Shown in pieces: positions 1 through 11,199 of a DNA stretch of 64,000 bases. A model generated the notes under the pieces. That model saw nothing but the letters and a program-made list of their open reading frames with translations. It searched no databases and was not told the DNA's origin. Each line of letters starts with the position of its first letter. Positions within the stretch are counted from its first letter, which is position 1. The stretch is from NCBI GenBank assembly GCA_037074585.1, contig CM073493.1:46710001-46774000 (forward strand). The letters run 5' to 3'. A program made the position numbers and the translations under genes. Source of the DNA: Biancaea sappan. Lineage: Eukaryota; Streptophyta; Magnoliopsida; Fabales; Fabaceae.

Positions 1-179
1 AAAGTATAAATTAAATATAGAAAATTAAAATTAACTCAATAATTCCATTAAAATAAATAGAAATTTTCATTACCACAACCGTAATACCACCAATTACATG
101 ATTCCAAAATTGGCGGGTATTACATTCTTTTTCCATGTTTTAGTCATAAAGACTTTCGATTTTTGTTGCTTGTTCTTAG

Positions 180-506
180 TCATGAATGTTGAGCATTTTT
201 AATCAAAACTTCAAATATTTGCTTCCTTACATCATCAAGAATAGATAAATAATCCTCAACATTATCTTTAGCATGTGCCAAATGATGTTTCAAAAGATAA
301 AAACCTCTCATGCAAATTTTGCCACAATATTTGCACCTTACTTTTCTATGCTCTCCCTCAATTGGATAACCATGTTGCCATCCTATATCAGTTCTTGCTC
401 TTGCAACATTTTTTCTCTTTCTTGAGGTTTGACTAGCTCCTACTCCCATATTCCTAGATGCACCAATAAATGCAAGTAATTGAGATTGATCATGATCCAT
501 TGACAT
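180..506 (-). CDS. BED zinc-finger N-terminal protein, hAT-transposase type (partial)
   Basis: The 108-residue frame contains a BED-type zinc finger at about residues 40-80: an aromatic/basic start (DIGWQHGYPIEGEHRKV), then CKYCGK, then HHLAHAK, giving a C-x2-C...H-x4-H arrangement. This fold is found at the N terminus of plant hAT transposases and of domesticated relatives, where it binds DNA in the nucleus. The catalytic part (DUF659 and the hAT dimerisation domain) would lie to the left on this strand; the frame stops at 180 and nothing recognisable follows inside the window. It may be a decayed element or a first exon whose downstream exons are off the edge. The ATG at 506 fits the start of the family. 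Seen: the finger motif. Inferred: the hAT origin. Confidence 0.7.
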   Translation of the reverse strand: MSMDHDQSQLLAFIGASRNMGVGASQTSRKRKNVARARTDIGWQHGYPIEGEHRKVRCKYCGKICMRGFYLLKHHLAHAKDNVEDYLSILDDVRKQIFEVLIKNAQHS

Positions 507-514
507 TATACACT

Positions 515-617
515 TTATTGATTCTATCCCATGGCGTAGTGCGATCTATGTAGCCGACCCCACTTAGTGGGATAAGGCTATGTTGTTGTTGTTGTTGTTG
601 TTATTGATTCTATCCCA
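515..617 (+). mobile_element. 5'-truncated SINE (Au-like 3' end) with 17 bp TSD
   Basis: A perfect 17 bp direct repeat (TTATTGATTCTATCCCA) lies at 515-531 and 601-617. Between them are 69 bp (532-600) containing CCGACCCCACTTAGTGGGAT and a tail of TTG repeats. A long TSD with a short repetitive tail is the mark of LINE-assisted SINE insertion. The 3' sequence resembles the widespread plant Au-type SINE; that name is from memory. The 5' promoter part is missing. The insertion is just upstream of the BED-finger ATG, in its leader. Confidence 0.75.
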
Positions 618-1660
618 ATTGAATCATTATTCACAAAGACAAACAAAAAAGAATTTTGTCAAGACTCAAGACTTAAGAATCTAAAAAAAAAGACTTTGCC
701 ACCTATCGGTATTTAGTATCACAAAAAGAGAAAAAGAATACAGCTCATGGTTAGCACTTCAGCACATACACAAGTGCTGACCAAATTCAAAGTATGCAAT
801 TCACAATTTTCAATCACAAATCATGATTACAGATAAAGAGATCATATCACAAATTCACAATTTAATAACATTATTACGTAATTAAATAAGCTTCCAATAA
901 TTTTTATTCATAAATCCTAATATCACAAATTCACAATTCCAATTTCTAGATTAGTTCACAAATCCTAATATCACAATTCCATATTACAAACACTAATACT
1001 AACATAACAGAATCATGAATGATGAATCCTAGTCTAAATCATGAATAATATCACAATTTGCACAAATTGACGGAATGACTAATAGACCAAGTCTCAATCT
1101 TATACTCGGTTAGTCAATTTCCTTAAATCCTTATGAAAATAAGGTATTCATATTTCAAAAAAAGAAAGGCAAAGATTACAAGACAAGAAGAAGAATTAAA
1201 CAATCTTAATCTAAAGATTTAGGAACTTACAGATCGAAAGGAGAAAGGAACGATGTGCAACCATGGGAGCCTATGGTCCATGAACCAACAACGAACGAAG
1301 CCACAGAGGTTGTTAGTTATGAAAGACGAATGAAGCCACAAAGCCATAGAGGTTCGGTCATCACTCGTAATTCATCATAGAGATTTTAGAGAGAAGAGAA
1401 AAAGAAGACTGAAGATATAAAGCCACGAGATAAGAAGTCAGAAGAGATAAAGAAGACATTAGGGCTTTTCCAAAATGACATTGTTTCTTGCCTTTTTCAA
1501 AAAAAAAAAGTCACCAAAGCAATGTCATTTTGAAGGGGCAATTTTTTTTAAATAGTGGGATCGTGTGAAAACAATCCTTAGTGGGATCAGAATCAGAATC
1601 GTTTTTGGTCTATAGGATTGTAGGATAATAAGATCCTATGATTTGATAATAGATTTTGAC
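618..1660. other. Leader/upstream DNA of the hAT-like gene, no gene seen
   Basis: AT-rich with no supported reading frame. The block at about 1560-1650 contains repeated GGATC/GATCC-rich phrases (for example AAGATCCTATGATTTGATAA). These recur near 23320-23365 and 31555-31715, so this stretch belongs to a dispersed repeat family. Confidence 0.4.
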
Positions 1661-1663
1661 AAC

Positions 1664-1905
1664 AATGGCAGCAATGCTAACACCATTGGTATCCATATTC
1701 CTTAAGATTGTTTTAAATAATTAAATCTTGAGTCATGTTGAATAACCTTATCCTTAAAAAATAGTTCATGACATAAATGAAATTGTTAAATGTGAATTTT
1801 TACCAGGATAAAATAGCCCATCATGAGACAAAACCCAAGAACCAAAATAGCAGGAGTAAGAAAACATAACCCAAAGAATTTTCTATTACAATAGATCCTC
1901 TAACA
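1664..1905 (-). repeat. Left copy of a ~240 bp direct repeat (possible LTR)
   Basis: This segment matches 2474-2706 in the same orientation over nearly its whole length. Shared landmarks are CATTGGTATC near the start, AATAGTTCA in the middle and CATAACCCAAAGAATTTTCT at the end, with scattered substitutions. Both copies end at TTTTCTATTACA and then diverge. The pair flanks a minus-strand copia gag relic, so they may be the LTRs of a small element, but no clean TSD was found. Confidence 0.6.
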
Positions 1906-1914
1906 TTTTGTGAT

Positions 1915-2160
1915 ACTTGTTGATCTGGACCTTGATATCCTTGTCCTTAATCAACTCCTATTGCTAATTACAAATTTTCGCTTCTCATCACTTTTGCATT
2001 GTATTTGAGAATTCATAGATTCCCAAATCATTTTTACTACTTTGTAAGTACAACACACATCAAACAATTCATTAGATAACGTACTTATAATTGTATGCCT
2101 ACATACCTTGTTAGCACATGTCCAAGCTTTGAGTTAACAATATTTGGTTTTAGTGGAGAA
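1915..2160 (-). pseudogene. Ty1/copia gag (UBN2-type) fragment
   Basis: The minus strand, read in two frames, gives residues typical of copia capsid protein: a stretch with NELFDVCCTYK and IWESMNSQ, then after a frame change KDKDIKVQINKYHKMLE. This is the UBN2/retrotran_gag region that assembles the virus-like particle. It has a stop and a frameshift and no protease, integrase or reverse transcriptase nearby. It lies between the two ~240 bp direct repeats, in the orientation expected of a gag between LTRs. Confidence 0.65.
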
Positions 2161-2473
2161 AATTAAAGCAAGGATAGAACAAAGGAGAAAGAAGAAAAGA
2201 AGGTTGTCATGAAGAAAAAGAAAGAAAAAGTCAGAGTATAAGTTGTTTAAGATTACCGATGAATGACAGTTTAAGGTCTGTTAGCACTACAACAACATTA
2301 TGCATATCATGGATGGATGTGTTTTTGCCACCGTCGAAAGTTCTAGCTATCAAACACCTCAATATTTGAGATATCTAAGAACCGTCTTGAGAATGAGATG
2401 GATAATATCATTGGGATGACAAGTGCAACAATATTTTGAATGACGTTCTAAGTTGCAACCCTTGGAGTGTGTG

Positions 2474-2706
2474 GTAAGCAACAATGTTAACAACATTGGT
2501 ATCTATATTCCATAAGATTGTTGTAAATAATTGAAACTTGAGTTGTGTTGGATAACATTGTCCTTAAGGAATAGTTCACGACACTAATGAAATTGTCAAA
2601 TTTGAATTTTTTCTTAGGATAAAACAAGCCATTATGAAACAATACACAAGAATTAGAGTAAATAAAAAAAATGAAAAACATAACCCAAAGAATTTTCTAT
2701 TACAGT
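2474..2706 (-). repeat. Right copy of the ~240 bp direct repeat (possible 5' LTR)
   Basis: Counterpart of 1664-1905. On the minus strand it lies upstream of the gag relic, with about 310 bp of unassigned leader between. Identity is clearly below that of the younger LTR pairs in this window, so the duplication is old. Confidence 0.55.
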
Positions 2707-3529
2707 GAAGCAAAAGTTGAATATACAGGGGATCATGATTTGAATTAGTTCATTAATTAAATTCAAAATAAAAACTAAAGTAAACAAAAAGTGGGATAGT
2801 GGGCAGTTACACCAAAAAATGATAAGAATAAATAAATAGTAATTAAATCATATATATTTGAAATTTCGTGAGATAAAATATTTGAATGAGTTAAATCACA
2901 ATTGCCACAGTTATCTCCTTGTCATATAATCTTGAAAATAGATTATTTTAGAAATAAAAAAATTTTATAGAAAGTGTAATACCTGAGGTTGTGTAGCCCA
3001 TGTATGGGCTTACCTTTCATGCCGAGTATGTACATAGGTAGTTGCAATTTTTTTATGTAAAACGCTTGTAAAATGTTATCTTGTGCAAGTAGGTCTGTGT
3101 AAAAGACCAAAATGAATTAAATGTGTGTATCACATAATTGGGAAATGGAATGAATAAAGTTTCCATGGTGGTTAAGTATTGTATTAGGAGTATAGATGTG
3201 TGTTCTTGTTGCCATGGAATGCTTGTGGGATTTTGCTTTTGTGTAAGGATCCTTGAGAGGGACCAAAGTGAATAAAATTTTGTTTTTGTGTTTTAATGGA
3301 AATGTATGGTGAAATGAGGAATTATTGTGAATCTGTGTTATGGACTTGTCTGTGATGTTATAGTTTCAGTGTGGTGCGATCGGGTGTCCATATTAATTGT
3401 TTTGAAGGATTTCCAAAATTGCCCTTGGGATCATGAAATCCCTTGTAAAACCATGCATGAAAGGAAAAAGATAAAAAAAGGGCACTCACACTACACTAAA
3501 GCCCACTCATCAATTTAGGGTCCCTCACT
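2707..3529. other. Intergenic, nothing recognised
   Basis: AT-rich DNA left of the CACTA element. The short frame at 3327-3518 has no recognisable motif and is not supported. Confidence 0.4.
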
Positions 3530-4117
3530 CACTATAAGAAAAATAGAAATCAAAGACGAAATTTTCTGTCTCTAATTTAGGAGAATTCCATCCATGATAG
3601 GTCAGGGGCAGAATCAGAGAGGGATTTTAATTTGTCACTGACATTGTCATTCCAAATTTTTGGCACGGATAAATGATCCGTCTCAGATTTTTGAGACAAA
3701 ATAATTCTATCCCAAATGAAAATTTTTATCTCAAAATATCTGAGATGGATTTGGCAGTCTCAAATCTGGGACTAAATTTATTTGGGATAAACTTAGGGGT
3801 AAGATAATCTGTCTCTGATTTGGAACAAAATGCCCAATCAGAGACAAATTACTTTCCATCTGTAATTAGGGATAAGATTGAGCATCAGTTTGAAGGTTCT
3901 CGCCCATCATCATTTCTGGGAACTCTAGTTGTTCGAGAGACAACAGTTTCATCAAAGTAATGAGAACAAAATGTAGATGTCTCTTCAATGATGTATGCCT
4001 CACATATGGACCCTTCCACTCTATCCTTATTTTTAACCTTTCGTTTTAAGGTGTGATCCTACCTATGTCAAATTCATAATCAAAGCATAAGTCAATGAAA
4101 TTCTAGGTGGTACAATG

Positions 4118-6422
4118 CTAGTTAAAAGGAACAGAATACATGTAATTAATTAGTTTGTACCTCTCGAAGGGATACATCCAGCGATATTGTACTGGCCCCC
4201 CAACCTTCATTTCATATGGAAGGTGTACCAAAAGGTGCTCCATGGAGTCGAAGAAGCTAAGAGGAAATATCTTCTCCAACTTACATAATATCACTGGAAT
4301 GTTTTTCTCCAACCGCAATAACCTCTCTACTATTAATGTTCTCAAGAAAATGTCCCTAAAGCACTGACTAAGTTTGGATAGAGGTCTCCACACAACTTCT
4401 GGAAAATCTATGAACGCAATAGGGAGCAATCGCTCCAAAAAGATGTGACAATCATGACTTTTCATGCCATGCAGTCTACCTTCCTTCAAGTCAACACACT
4501 GTGATAGGTTGAAGGCATACCCATCAGGAAATGCAAGGTTTTTAACCCAGTGACAGATAACACGTCTTTGATCTAGAGTGAAAGAGTAGCATGCCTTATG
4601 TTTCAACCACTTGTCACCGTGGGACACTAACTCTAAGTCTTTACAATGACAATATTCAGAAATGTCCATCTTAGCCTTGGCATTGTCGTTTGTTCTGCCC
4701 TTAACATCCAAAATAGTATTAAAAACATTGTCAAATACATTCTTCTCTATGTGCATGATATCTAAATTGTGTCATATAAGATTTGTTTTCCAATACGAGA
4801 GTTCTAAGAAAATACTTTTCTTAGTCCAATTGTGTGATACCCTATACCCCTGAAAAGTGATAGCTTCACCATAATCAGAGACCAATGGAATCTCACATAC
4901 TCTGTTACATACCTGAGTCCCTTCTAACTGAGGAGGAGGAAGTGCATTCTCATCCTGGTTTCTCATGAATGCATTCTTGTTTCGTCGATATGAATGGTCC
5001 ATTGGCAGGAATTGTCAATAACAATCAAAGAATAATGTTTTCTGGCTATGCTTCAACGTAAACGCCTTTGAATTTTCCATACAAATGGGATAGGATAACT
5101 TTCTAGCATCATCTAACCAGACAACATTCCATAGGCAGGGAAATCATTTATGGTCCATATAAGTGCTGCACGTATTTTAAAATTGTAATTCAGCGAAGCA
5201 TCATATGTTAAAACACCTTCATCCCACAACTATTTCAAGTCATCAACTAGGGGCTGCAGGTAGACATCTATATTAGCTTTCAAATTGCTAGGCCTAGGAA
5301 TAATCAACATCAAGAACATATATTCTTGTCACATGAACTCCCAGGAGGCAAGTTGTATAGCGTAACAATGACGGGCCAACATGAATATAATTTTTTGTAT
5401 TGTCCAAAAGGTGTGAACCTGTCAGCGCATAACCCAAGCCTTACATTTCGAGGATTCAATGCAAAATCTAGATGTGTTTGGTCAAACGTTTGCCACGCAA
5501 GTCCATCGGACAGGTGGGATAACAGACGAGTCTCACGACGATTTTCATGGTGCCACATCATTTCCTTTGCCACAACCTCATAATTGAACAACCTTTGGAG
5601 GTCTTGGAATTAGAGATAGGTACGACAGATGCTTATTCGCATTCTTCAAATACCACGAGAATTCCTTCTAGTAGTATACCTAGAACTCCCATAAAACTTG
5701 CACTCTTCTAGATCTACATTACCCTTATAATACAACATGCAACCATTCACACAACAGTCAATCTTTGTGTACCCGAGTTCCAACCCGACAACCAATTTCT
5801 TATTTTGGTAGAAGTTATTGGGTAGTTGATGTCCAGATGGCATGACCTCACCCATAAGCTACAAGAAAGCATTGAAGTTCCCCTCAACCATATTGCAATC
5901 TAATTTGATAGCCAACAACCGTACAGCCACTAACAACTCAGAGTGGTTGTTGCAACCTTTCCATAGAGGAGCTTGTGCAGATTATAGCATATTGTAAAAG
6001 GCTTGCACAGTTAGGTTGGGGGGCTCGTCTAACATTTGGGTGAGGTCAACTCCAAGTGTATGCCTAGCTGCATCGCAGACCATTTTCTCATACTGACCAT
6101 CTAGTGCCTCATTGTCCTCAAGGTTGAAAGATTGATCAAATGAGGAAGGAATCATTACTGATGATGATTCACCCATTTGTGGCAATCATCCTCTATGGGA
6201 TGTCCAGTAATAGTAGTTTGGTTGAAAACCCTTCTGATAGAGGTACAACCTCAAGTCATCGGGTTCTAAAAGATTCCTACACTTGTACTTTACACATGGA
6301 CATCTTATTGTCCGTTCCATCAAGTATACCCTTAACTTCTTAGCATAACTAATAAACGTCTCTATCCCCTTCAAAAGCTCATCTGTCAACCCAACCTTTC
6401 TAAGACCTACCTTGTTGTACAT
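4118..6422 (-). pseudogene. CACTA transposase (TNP2 type, with DUF4218 region), decayed
   Basis: Read from 6422 down to 4118, the pieces follow the family order. First a transposase-associated domain (IRCPCVKYKCRN at about 6300). Then TNP2 core pieces (NVRLGLCADRFTPFGQY at about 5430; CCVNGCMLYYKG at about 5740; a piece with GYRVSHNW at about 4840). Last a long frame, 4756-4118, with MHIEKNVFDNVF and the DUF4218-like HLLVHLPYEMKVGGPVQYRW. The pieces are in different frames, separated by stops and small indels, and the C-terminal DUF4216-type region is absent. The intact enzyme would cut the CACTA ends. This copy cannot make it. Confidence 0.88.
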
Positions 6423-6987
6423 CTACTGACAGTTTTGTGGCACATCCATATGTAAACCCAACTGTAAGATTAACTATGCAAGACAATGACTATCCTACCA
6501 GTGGTCAGCACTCTAGCACACATACAAGTGATGCTTATCTTACTGTTAAAGATAGGTGTCTTTAATGATTAAGTAGTCTAATTTAATCTATAAAAGACAG
6601 TTGTCTCAATACTATTAAAGACTTATAGTTATCTCAATTTTCTTTTTTAAAGATCAAGTGTCTCAGTCTAATACTCTTATTAGATTAATTTGCTTCAATT
6701 TGATGTCTTTTATTCCTAAATTTCTTAATATATATCACTTAACACAATCCAATGCAATAGAAGATAAAGGGCATGAAACAATAAAATATGTATCAAGACA
6801 TAGGGAGTCCTAGAACGTTTAAAAAAAAAGTCCAAAAAGAATGAAAAACAAATACAAAGTATCACCAAACTATTTTTATTTCAAAATAAGACGTCATAGA
6901 TATTTTTATTTTCTCATAAAAATGCCTCTTATATGTAGGTTAAAGGATAGTATTTTATTCTAGAAAAAAATCATGTGGGCCATTCTA

Positions 6988-7025
<38 letters not shown>

Positions 7026-8419
7026 TGGACTAAAGTTTAGCAATTTAATAGATATAAGAGAAATGATTGTATATTTTTAAATTAAAGGAAAAGGGAATGT
7101 AATTTTAAAAACTTTTCTAGGAGAGTAGTATAATTTATTCTATTTTTTGTTTTTGACAAATTGCAATAATTAAGGACAACATGACTTGACTTGGTCATGC
7201 TCAGTCATTTTTCTTCGTCTAGTTGTACGTTACCTTTTAATTTGTCATTATCCTCTCTTCTTTCCAAAATATTGCTACTTTTATTCTGTTGTATAACAGA
7301 TTTTTGTGAAGGTTGAATTTAGACCAGTTTGTAATATAAGGAATTTTTTTTTTAATCCTTGATGGGTAGTTATAATTTTAATTTTATCTTTAATAAGTTA
7401 TTTTATTTTATTGTTCATTTATTACAATGTCCAATTAAATTGATTTAGAATAAGCAGTTTGAGATGTGAATTAATGATGTGAGAAATCAATATTGGATCA
7501 TATGTTTTTTTACTGGAAAGATAATAATAAAGCATTTTAATAATTGAGGAAACTAATATATATATATATATATAAAATGAAATCAAGAGTTTATTAAGTA
7601 TCAAATATTAAAGTAATTTTTTTTTTCGTGTTCATGTTTAGAAAAAAGGATAAGCCTGTCGATTTCTAGGATTCATTCAAATAAAAAGTCTTGAATGAGT
7701 AAAGCACAACACTTTCCCATCTCATTTGAAGTTGAGAAATGTTTGATGACAAATGAGATTGAATGATGACAAATAAGACTGGTTTCATATTCTTTGAAAG
7801 ACCTATAGCTTTGGAAATTATAATCTTTTTACCAAGTCATAGAGAGATCTAACACAATCATCGATAACTTTGCAGTCATCAACATTATTTGTTGAATTCC
7901 TCCCTTCCGAAAGTGTTGCCTTCACAAAATTATTCAAGGTGGGGAAGAAGCACTCTGAAATGGACTATGGTATATCACAACTTTTCACACATGTTTTCTT
8001 TCTTTCTTTCTTTTTTTATGTTATTATTTTTTCACTCCCTATAATTTTTTACATTTTCTAATTGGATCTTGTAATTTAAAAAATTGCAATTAAACCCTTA
8101 TAATTTTAAAATTTTTTATTTACTTTCTGTTGTTAAAATTTTGTTAATATTCTATAAATTAATTTTGATGGCATAGCTAATTATATACCCATATCTTGAC
8201 ATTCAAAACATATTTAATTTAAGCTATTACAGTTCAGATTACTTAAATTAAGTTATATCATATGTCATATATATTGAGGAAATGTCACTTATTTATATTT
8301 GATTCCCAGTTTTTAAATTTCAAGTTAGGGATGGAATTGGAGGTAGATGAGGGACGGAATCTGATACGGACATATTCCATCCCCAAAATCTTTCTCTGAT
8401 GCTCAATTTTTTTTGTAGT
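6423..8419. other. Non-coding 5' part of the CACTA element
   Basis: Upstream of the transposase on its strand. AT-rich, with an (AT)n run near 6990-7020. No supported frame; 7422-7604 and 7870-8061 look like chance frames. Confidence 0.5.
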
Positions 8420-8423
8420 GACT

Positions 8424-8427
<4 letters not shown>

Positions 8428-8497
<70 letters not shown>
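8428..8497. repeat. (CT)35 microsatellite
   Basis: An uninterrupted CT dinucleotide run of 70 bp immediately beside the CACTA target site. Followed by a pyrimidine-rich stretch, it could be the 5' leader of an unidentified transcript, but no downstream gene was recognised. Confidence 0.95.
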
Positions 8498-8502
<5 letters not shown>

Positions 8503-10230
8503 CATCTTTCCCAGGCCACTCTCACTTTCTCTCTTCTTCTGATTTGCACACACACACTGATTCCACAAGTTTCCCGTGAGCTTTCCTTGGAAACAAACTT
8601 CCTCTTGGCTTAAGATTCACGAATTCAAGATGTGTATTTTTGGGTTTTTTGAGTTTTTCTCCAATTTTCTGATATGGCAAACCCTAGGTGGATTTTTGAG
8701 GGAAACCTGAGTGGTTGTGGTTAATTTCTTGCTTTCCGAACTCCATTGTACTTGAATAAAAAATTCAAATATTTCAAAATTATAATTCCCACAAAAATAA
8801 CAATACGTAAAATTAAATCAAACTAAAAGTGTGGGATTGTTTAGTGATTTGTTAGTAGTTCAAATCAAAAGGAGAGCATAAGTAATTAATTATTATGCCA
8901 AAATTTAAGGTGATCATTTAGTAATATGTTTCTATCTAATAAATGCTATGTTGGGTAGGATTTAAGTGACTTGTAAAATTAATATAATTGACGTAATCTT
9001 ATTAAATATTATATAAATAATGTAATACTATATACGATACCTAAGACTTTGTCACTAAGAACTCGTTTGAAAGAGCTTATTTTAGTCTTATCTAACTTGT
9101 TTTATGATATAAACGCTTATGTACGTATTTGAGATAGTTTATAGAAATAGCTTATAGTATGTCAATAAACTTATTTTTATAAGCTATCTAGAATAGCTTA
9201 TGAAAATAAATTGAAAATAGTTTATGTAAAGTTTATCCTTATCAATTATTTAATTATAGAAATAACTTATATATAAGTATTTATATAATAAGTATTTATT
9301 CTATAAGCACTTAAATAAGTTGTTTATTCATATAGGACCTAGGCCTTAACTATAAATCTCCTTTTGCATTGAAATGGCAAAAAAAAATAGCTACAAGGAA
9401 CAGGTCAATGACCCTTCTTTTCTTCCCAAAGCTCATCAGACGTTATTTATTGTTTAATACTTAAAAAAGTGCATACAAGTAGTCAACTAAGGAAAAAAAA
9501 TAAAAGAAATAAAACGAGGTGTTACCCTTTTTTTTTAAAATATTCTGTATATCATAATATAGAATATCATGATATTTAATATTTATATTTAGAGGTTGCG
9601 TTGAAAAATGACCCATTGACTCTTCAGCTAGCTAAGGGAATAAAACTTGCTTGAACTAAGTTATAATTTTGTTCTTATTTTTATTATAGATGATAATCAC
9701 TTAGATAGACATGGCTTTTAATCTAGGAGCATAATATTGATTTGTTGATTGAAATATTATCTTCTCAATTTAGTTTTTGAGATAGCAAAATATCTCAATT
9801 TAGTTCTAAATCAACGGATTTTTACTAGGTCAAAAATTATAATTATTAGTCAGAACCAACTCTATTTTCTTAAAAAGCATTATTGTTCAACTATGGCCTC
9901 TCACTTGAACCTTCGTCGTAAAACAATCGATGCTACACCTTGTTAACATAAACATAGTATTTGTGATTTATCTCTTTGTTTATTAAAGTGATTTTTGACA
10001 ATAACAAAAAAAATTAAGATTTAGTAACAAAAAAGTTAAGTTAAAACAAATATAATTTTTTAAGGATTAAAATGAAATAATTAATAATTTAAATATCAAA
10101 TTGAAATAATTATAATATTGGGAAGGCTAATCAATAATTTACTCTTAATTTAGTAATAACTGCTTATATGATCTTTTAAAAGCTAAAGATGGTCCAAAAG
10201 AAGAGTAAAGCAGGCTACTAGGAACAAGAC
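8498..10230. other. Intergenic DNA upstream of LecRK copy 1
   Basis: No supported gene. About 9050-9355 is rich in AAGCTTAT/ATAAGCTTAT-like words in both orientations, as in AT-rich MITEs. A similar word pattern occurs at 39645-40330. No TSD was resolved. Confidence 0.4.
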
Positions 10231-10233
10231 TAT

Positions 10234-10284
10234 TTGACCGCGTGTTTCAATTATAAAAGGAAACGTAAACAATAAACCTTGACT
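10234..10284 (+). promoter_or_regulatory. Putative LecRK promoter: TATA box with W-boxes
   Basis: TATAAA at 10252-10257 lies 139 bp upstream of the ATG at 10396, leaving a plausible leader of about 110 bp. TTGACC (10234-10239) and TTGACT (10279-10284) match the W-box core bound by WRKY factors, common in defence-gene promoters. The motifs are seen; their function is inferred. Confidence 0.5.
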
Positions 10285-10395
10285 TTGTAATACAGAATTC
10301 ACCTCCTTCCTTGATATAACACTCAACCAAAAACTGTCTTCTGCAACTTTTCCCTATTCAAAACAACTTGATAAGTCTCAATAATCTCATTAGCT

Positions 10396-11178
10396 ATGGC
10401 AGCAACAAGCCAATTCTGCAAAAATCATCATCATCTCCTTCCTCCTTTGGTCCTCAGAACAATAACACTATCATTCTTTGTCATACTCCCTTCTGTTACT
10501 TCGCTATCCTTCAACTATAACCAGTTCATTCCCAACGATCCAACCTTAAAACTTCAAGCGGATGTTTATTATGAAAATGGATGCCTCAACCTCACAAAGT
10601 TTGAGAGACACAGTCTTGGACGAGTCACATACTACAAAAACATTCTTCTTTGGGACAACACTTCGGGGAGAGTCACGGATTTCTCTTCCCATTTCTCCTT
10701 CATCATCAACTTACCCAACAAATCCACCAACCGTGGAAGTGGCATTACCTTCTTCCTGGCCTCACCAGGGTTCCCTCTTCCCGTTCCCCGAGATGGCGCC
10801 GGGATCGGCCTCGTGAGCCGTCGACAGTTGGGGGATCAGAACTACAGAAATCAGAACCCATTTGTGGCTGTGGAGTTTGACACCTTTCCTAATAAATGGG
10901 ATCCTCGATATGACCATGTGGGGATTGATGTTAAGTCCATGGGCTCTGGTTATACTAAACAGTGGTATAGTATTAAAGATGGGAGAAAATATGATGTTGT
11001 TGTTAGTTACAATTCTAGCTCATTCAATTTGAGTGTTAGCTTCACTGGGTTTCAGAATAACACCAAAGTTGAACAGGGTTTATCTGAAATCGTCAAGCTG
11101 ACTGACATTCTCCCCGAGTTGGTTGAGTTCGGGTTCTCTTCAGCCACGGGAAATTTCTTTGAGATCCATACACTTTGA
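10396..11178 (+). CDS. Legume lectin ectodomain with signal peptide, ends at in-frame TGA
   Basis: 260 residues: a hydrophobic signal peptide at about 1-36, then a full legume-lectin beta-sandwich to the stop. Landmarks are FVAVEFDTFPN and YDHVGIDV (the Glu, Asp, Asn and Asp metal-site region) and LVEFGFSSATG near the end. The family's DG(I/L/A)xFF motif reads GSGITFF here, so the Asp that normally touches both sugar and calcium appears replaced by Ser; sugar binding may be weak or absent. As it stands the frame predicts a soluble secreted protein the size of a typical legume lectin. The downstream frame shows that the gene was a receptor kinase. Confidence 0.88.
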   Translation: MAATSQFCKNHHHLLPPLVLRTITLSFFVILPSVTSLSFNYNQFIPNDPTLKLQADVYYENGCLNLTKFERHSLGRVTYYKNILLWDNTSGRVTDFSSHFSFIINLPNKSTNRGSGITFFLASPGFPLPVPRDGAGIGLVSRRQLGDQNYRNQNPFVAVEFDTFPNKWDPRYDHVGIDVKSMGSGYTKQWYSIKDGRKYDVVVSYNSSSFNLSVSFTGFQNNTKVEQGLSEIVKLTDILPELVEFGFSSATGNFFEIHTL

Positions 11179-11199
11179 TCTTGGTCCTTCAATTCAAGT

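Larger units (their letters stand above)
3530..8420 (-). mobile_element. CACTA (En/Spm) DNA transposon, complete ends, 3 bp TSD
   Basis: The left end starts CACTATAAGAAAAATAGA and the right end, on the other strand, starts CACTACAAAAAAAATTGA. Both are preceded by the 3 bp TSD ACT (3527-3529 and 8421-8423). About 350 bp inside the left end hold many short subterminal repeats around TCTCTGATTTGG / TCTCAAATCTGGG, as expected for transposase-binding arrays. The element is 4891 bp and carries a broken TNP2-type transposase on the minus strand. The ends look usable in trans; the coding part does not. Confidence 0.9.

Noticed and set aside
5326..5583. Plus-strand frame of 85 codons in the CACTA element
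   Set aside because: It is antisense to the clearly recognisable TNP2 transposase fragment 5310-5591.
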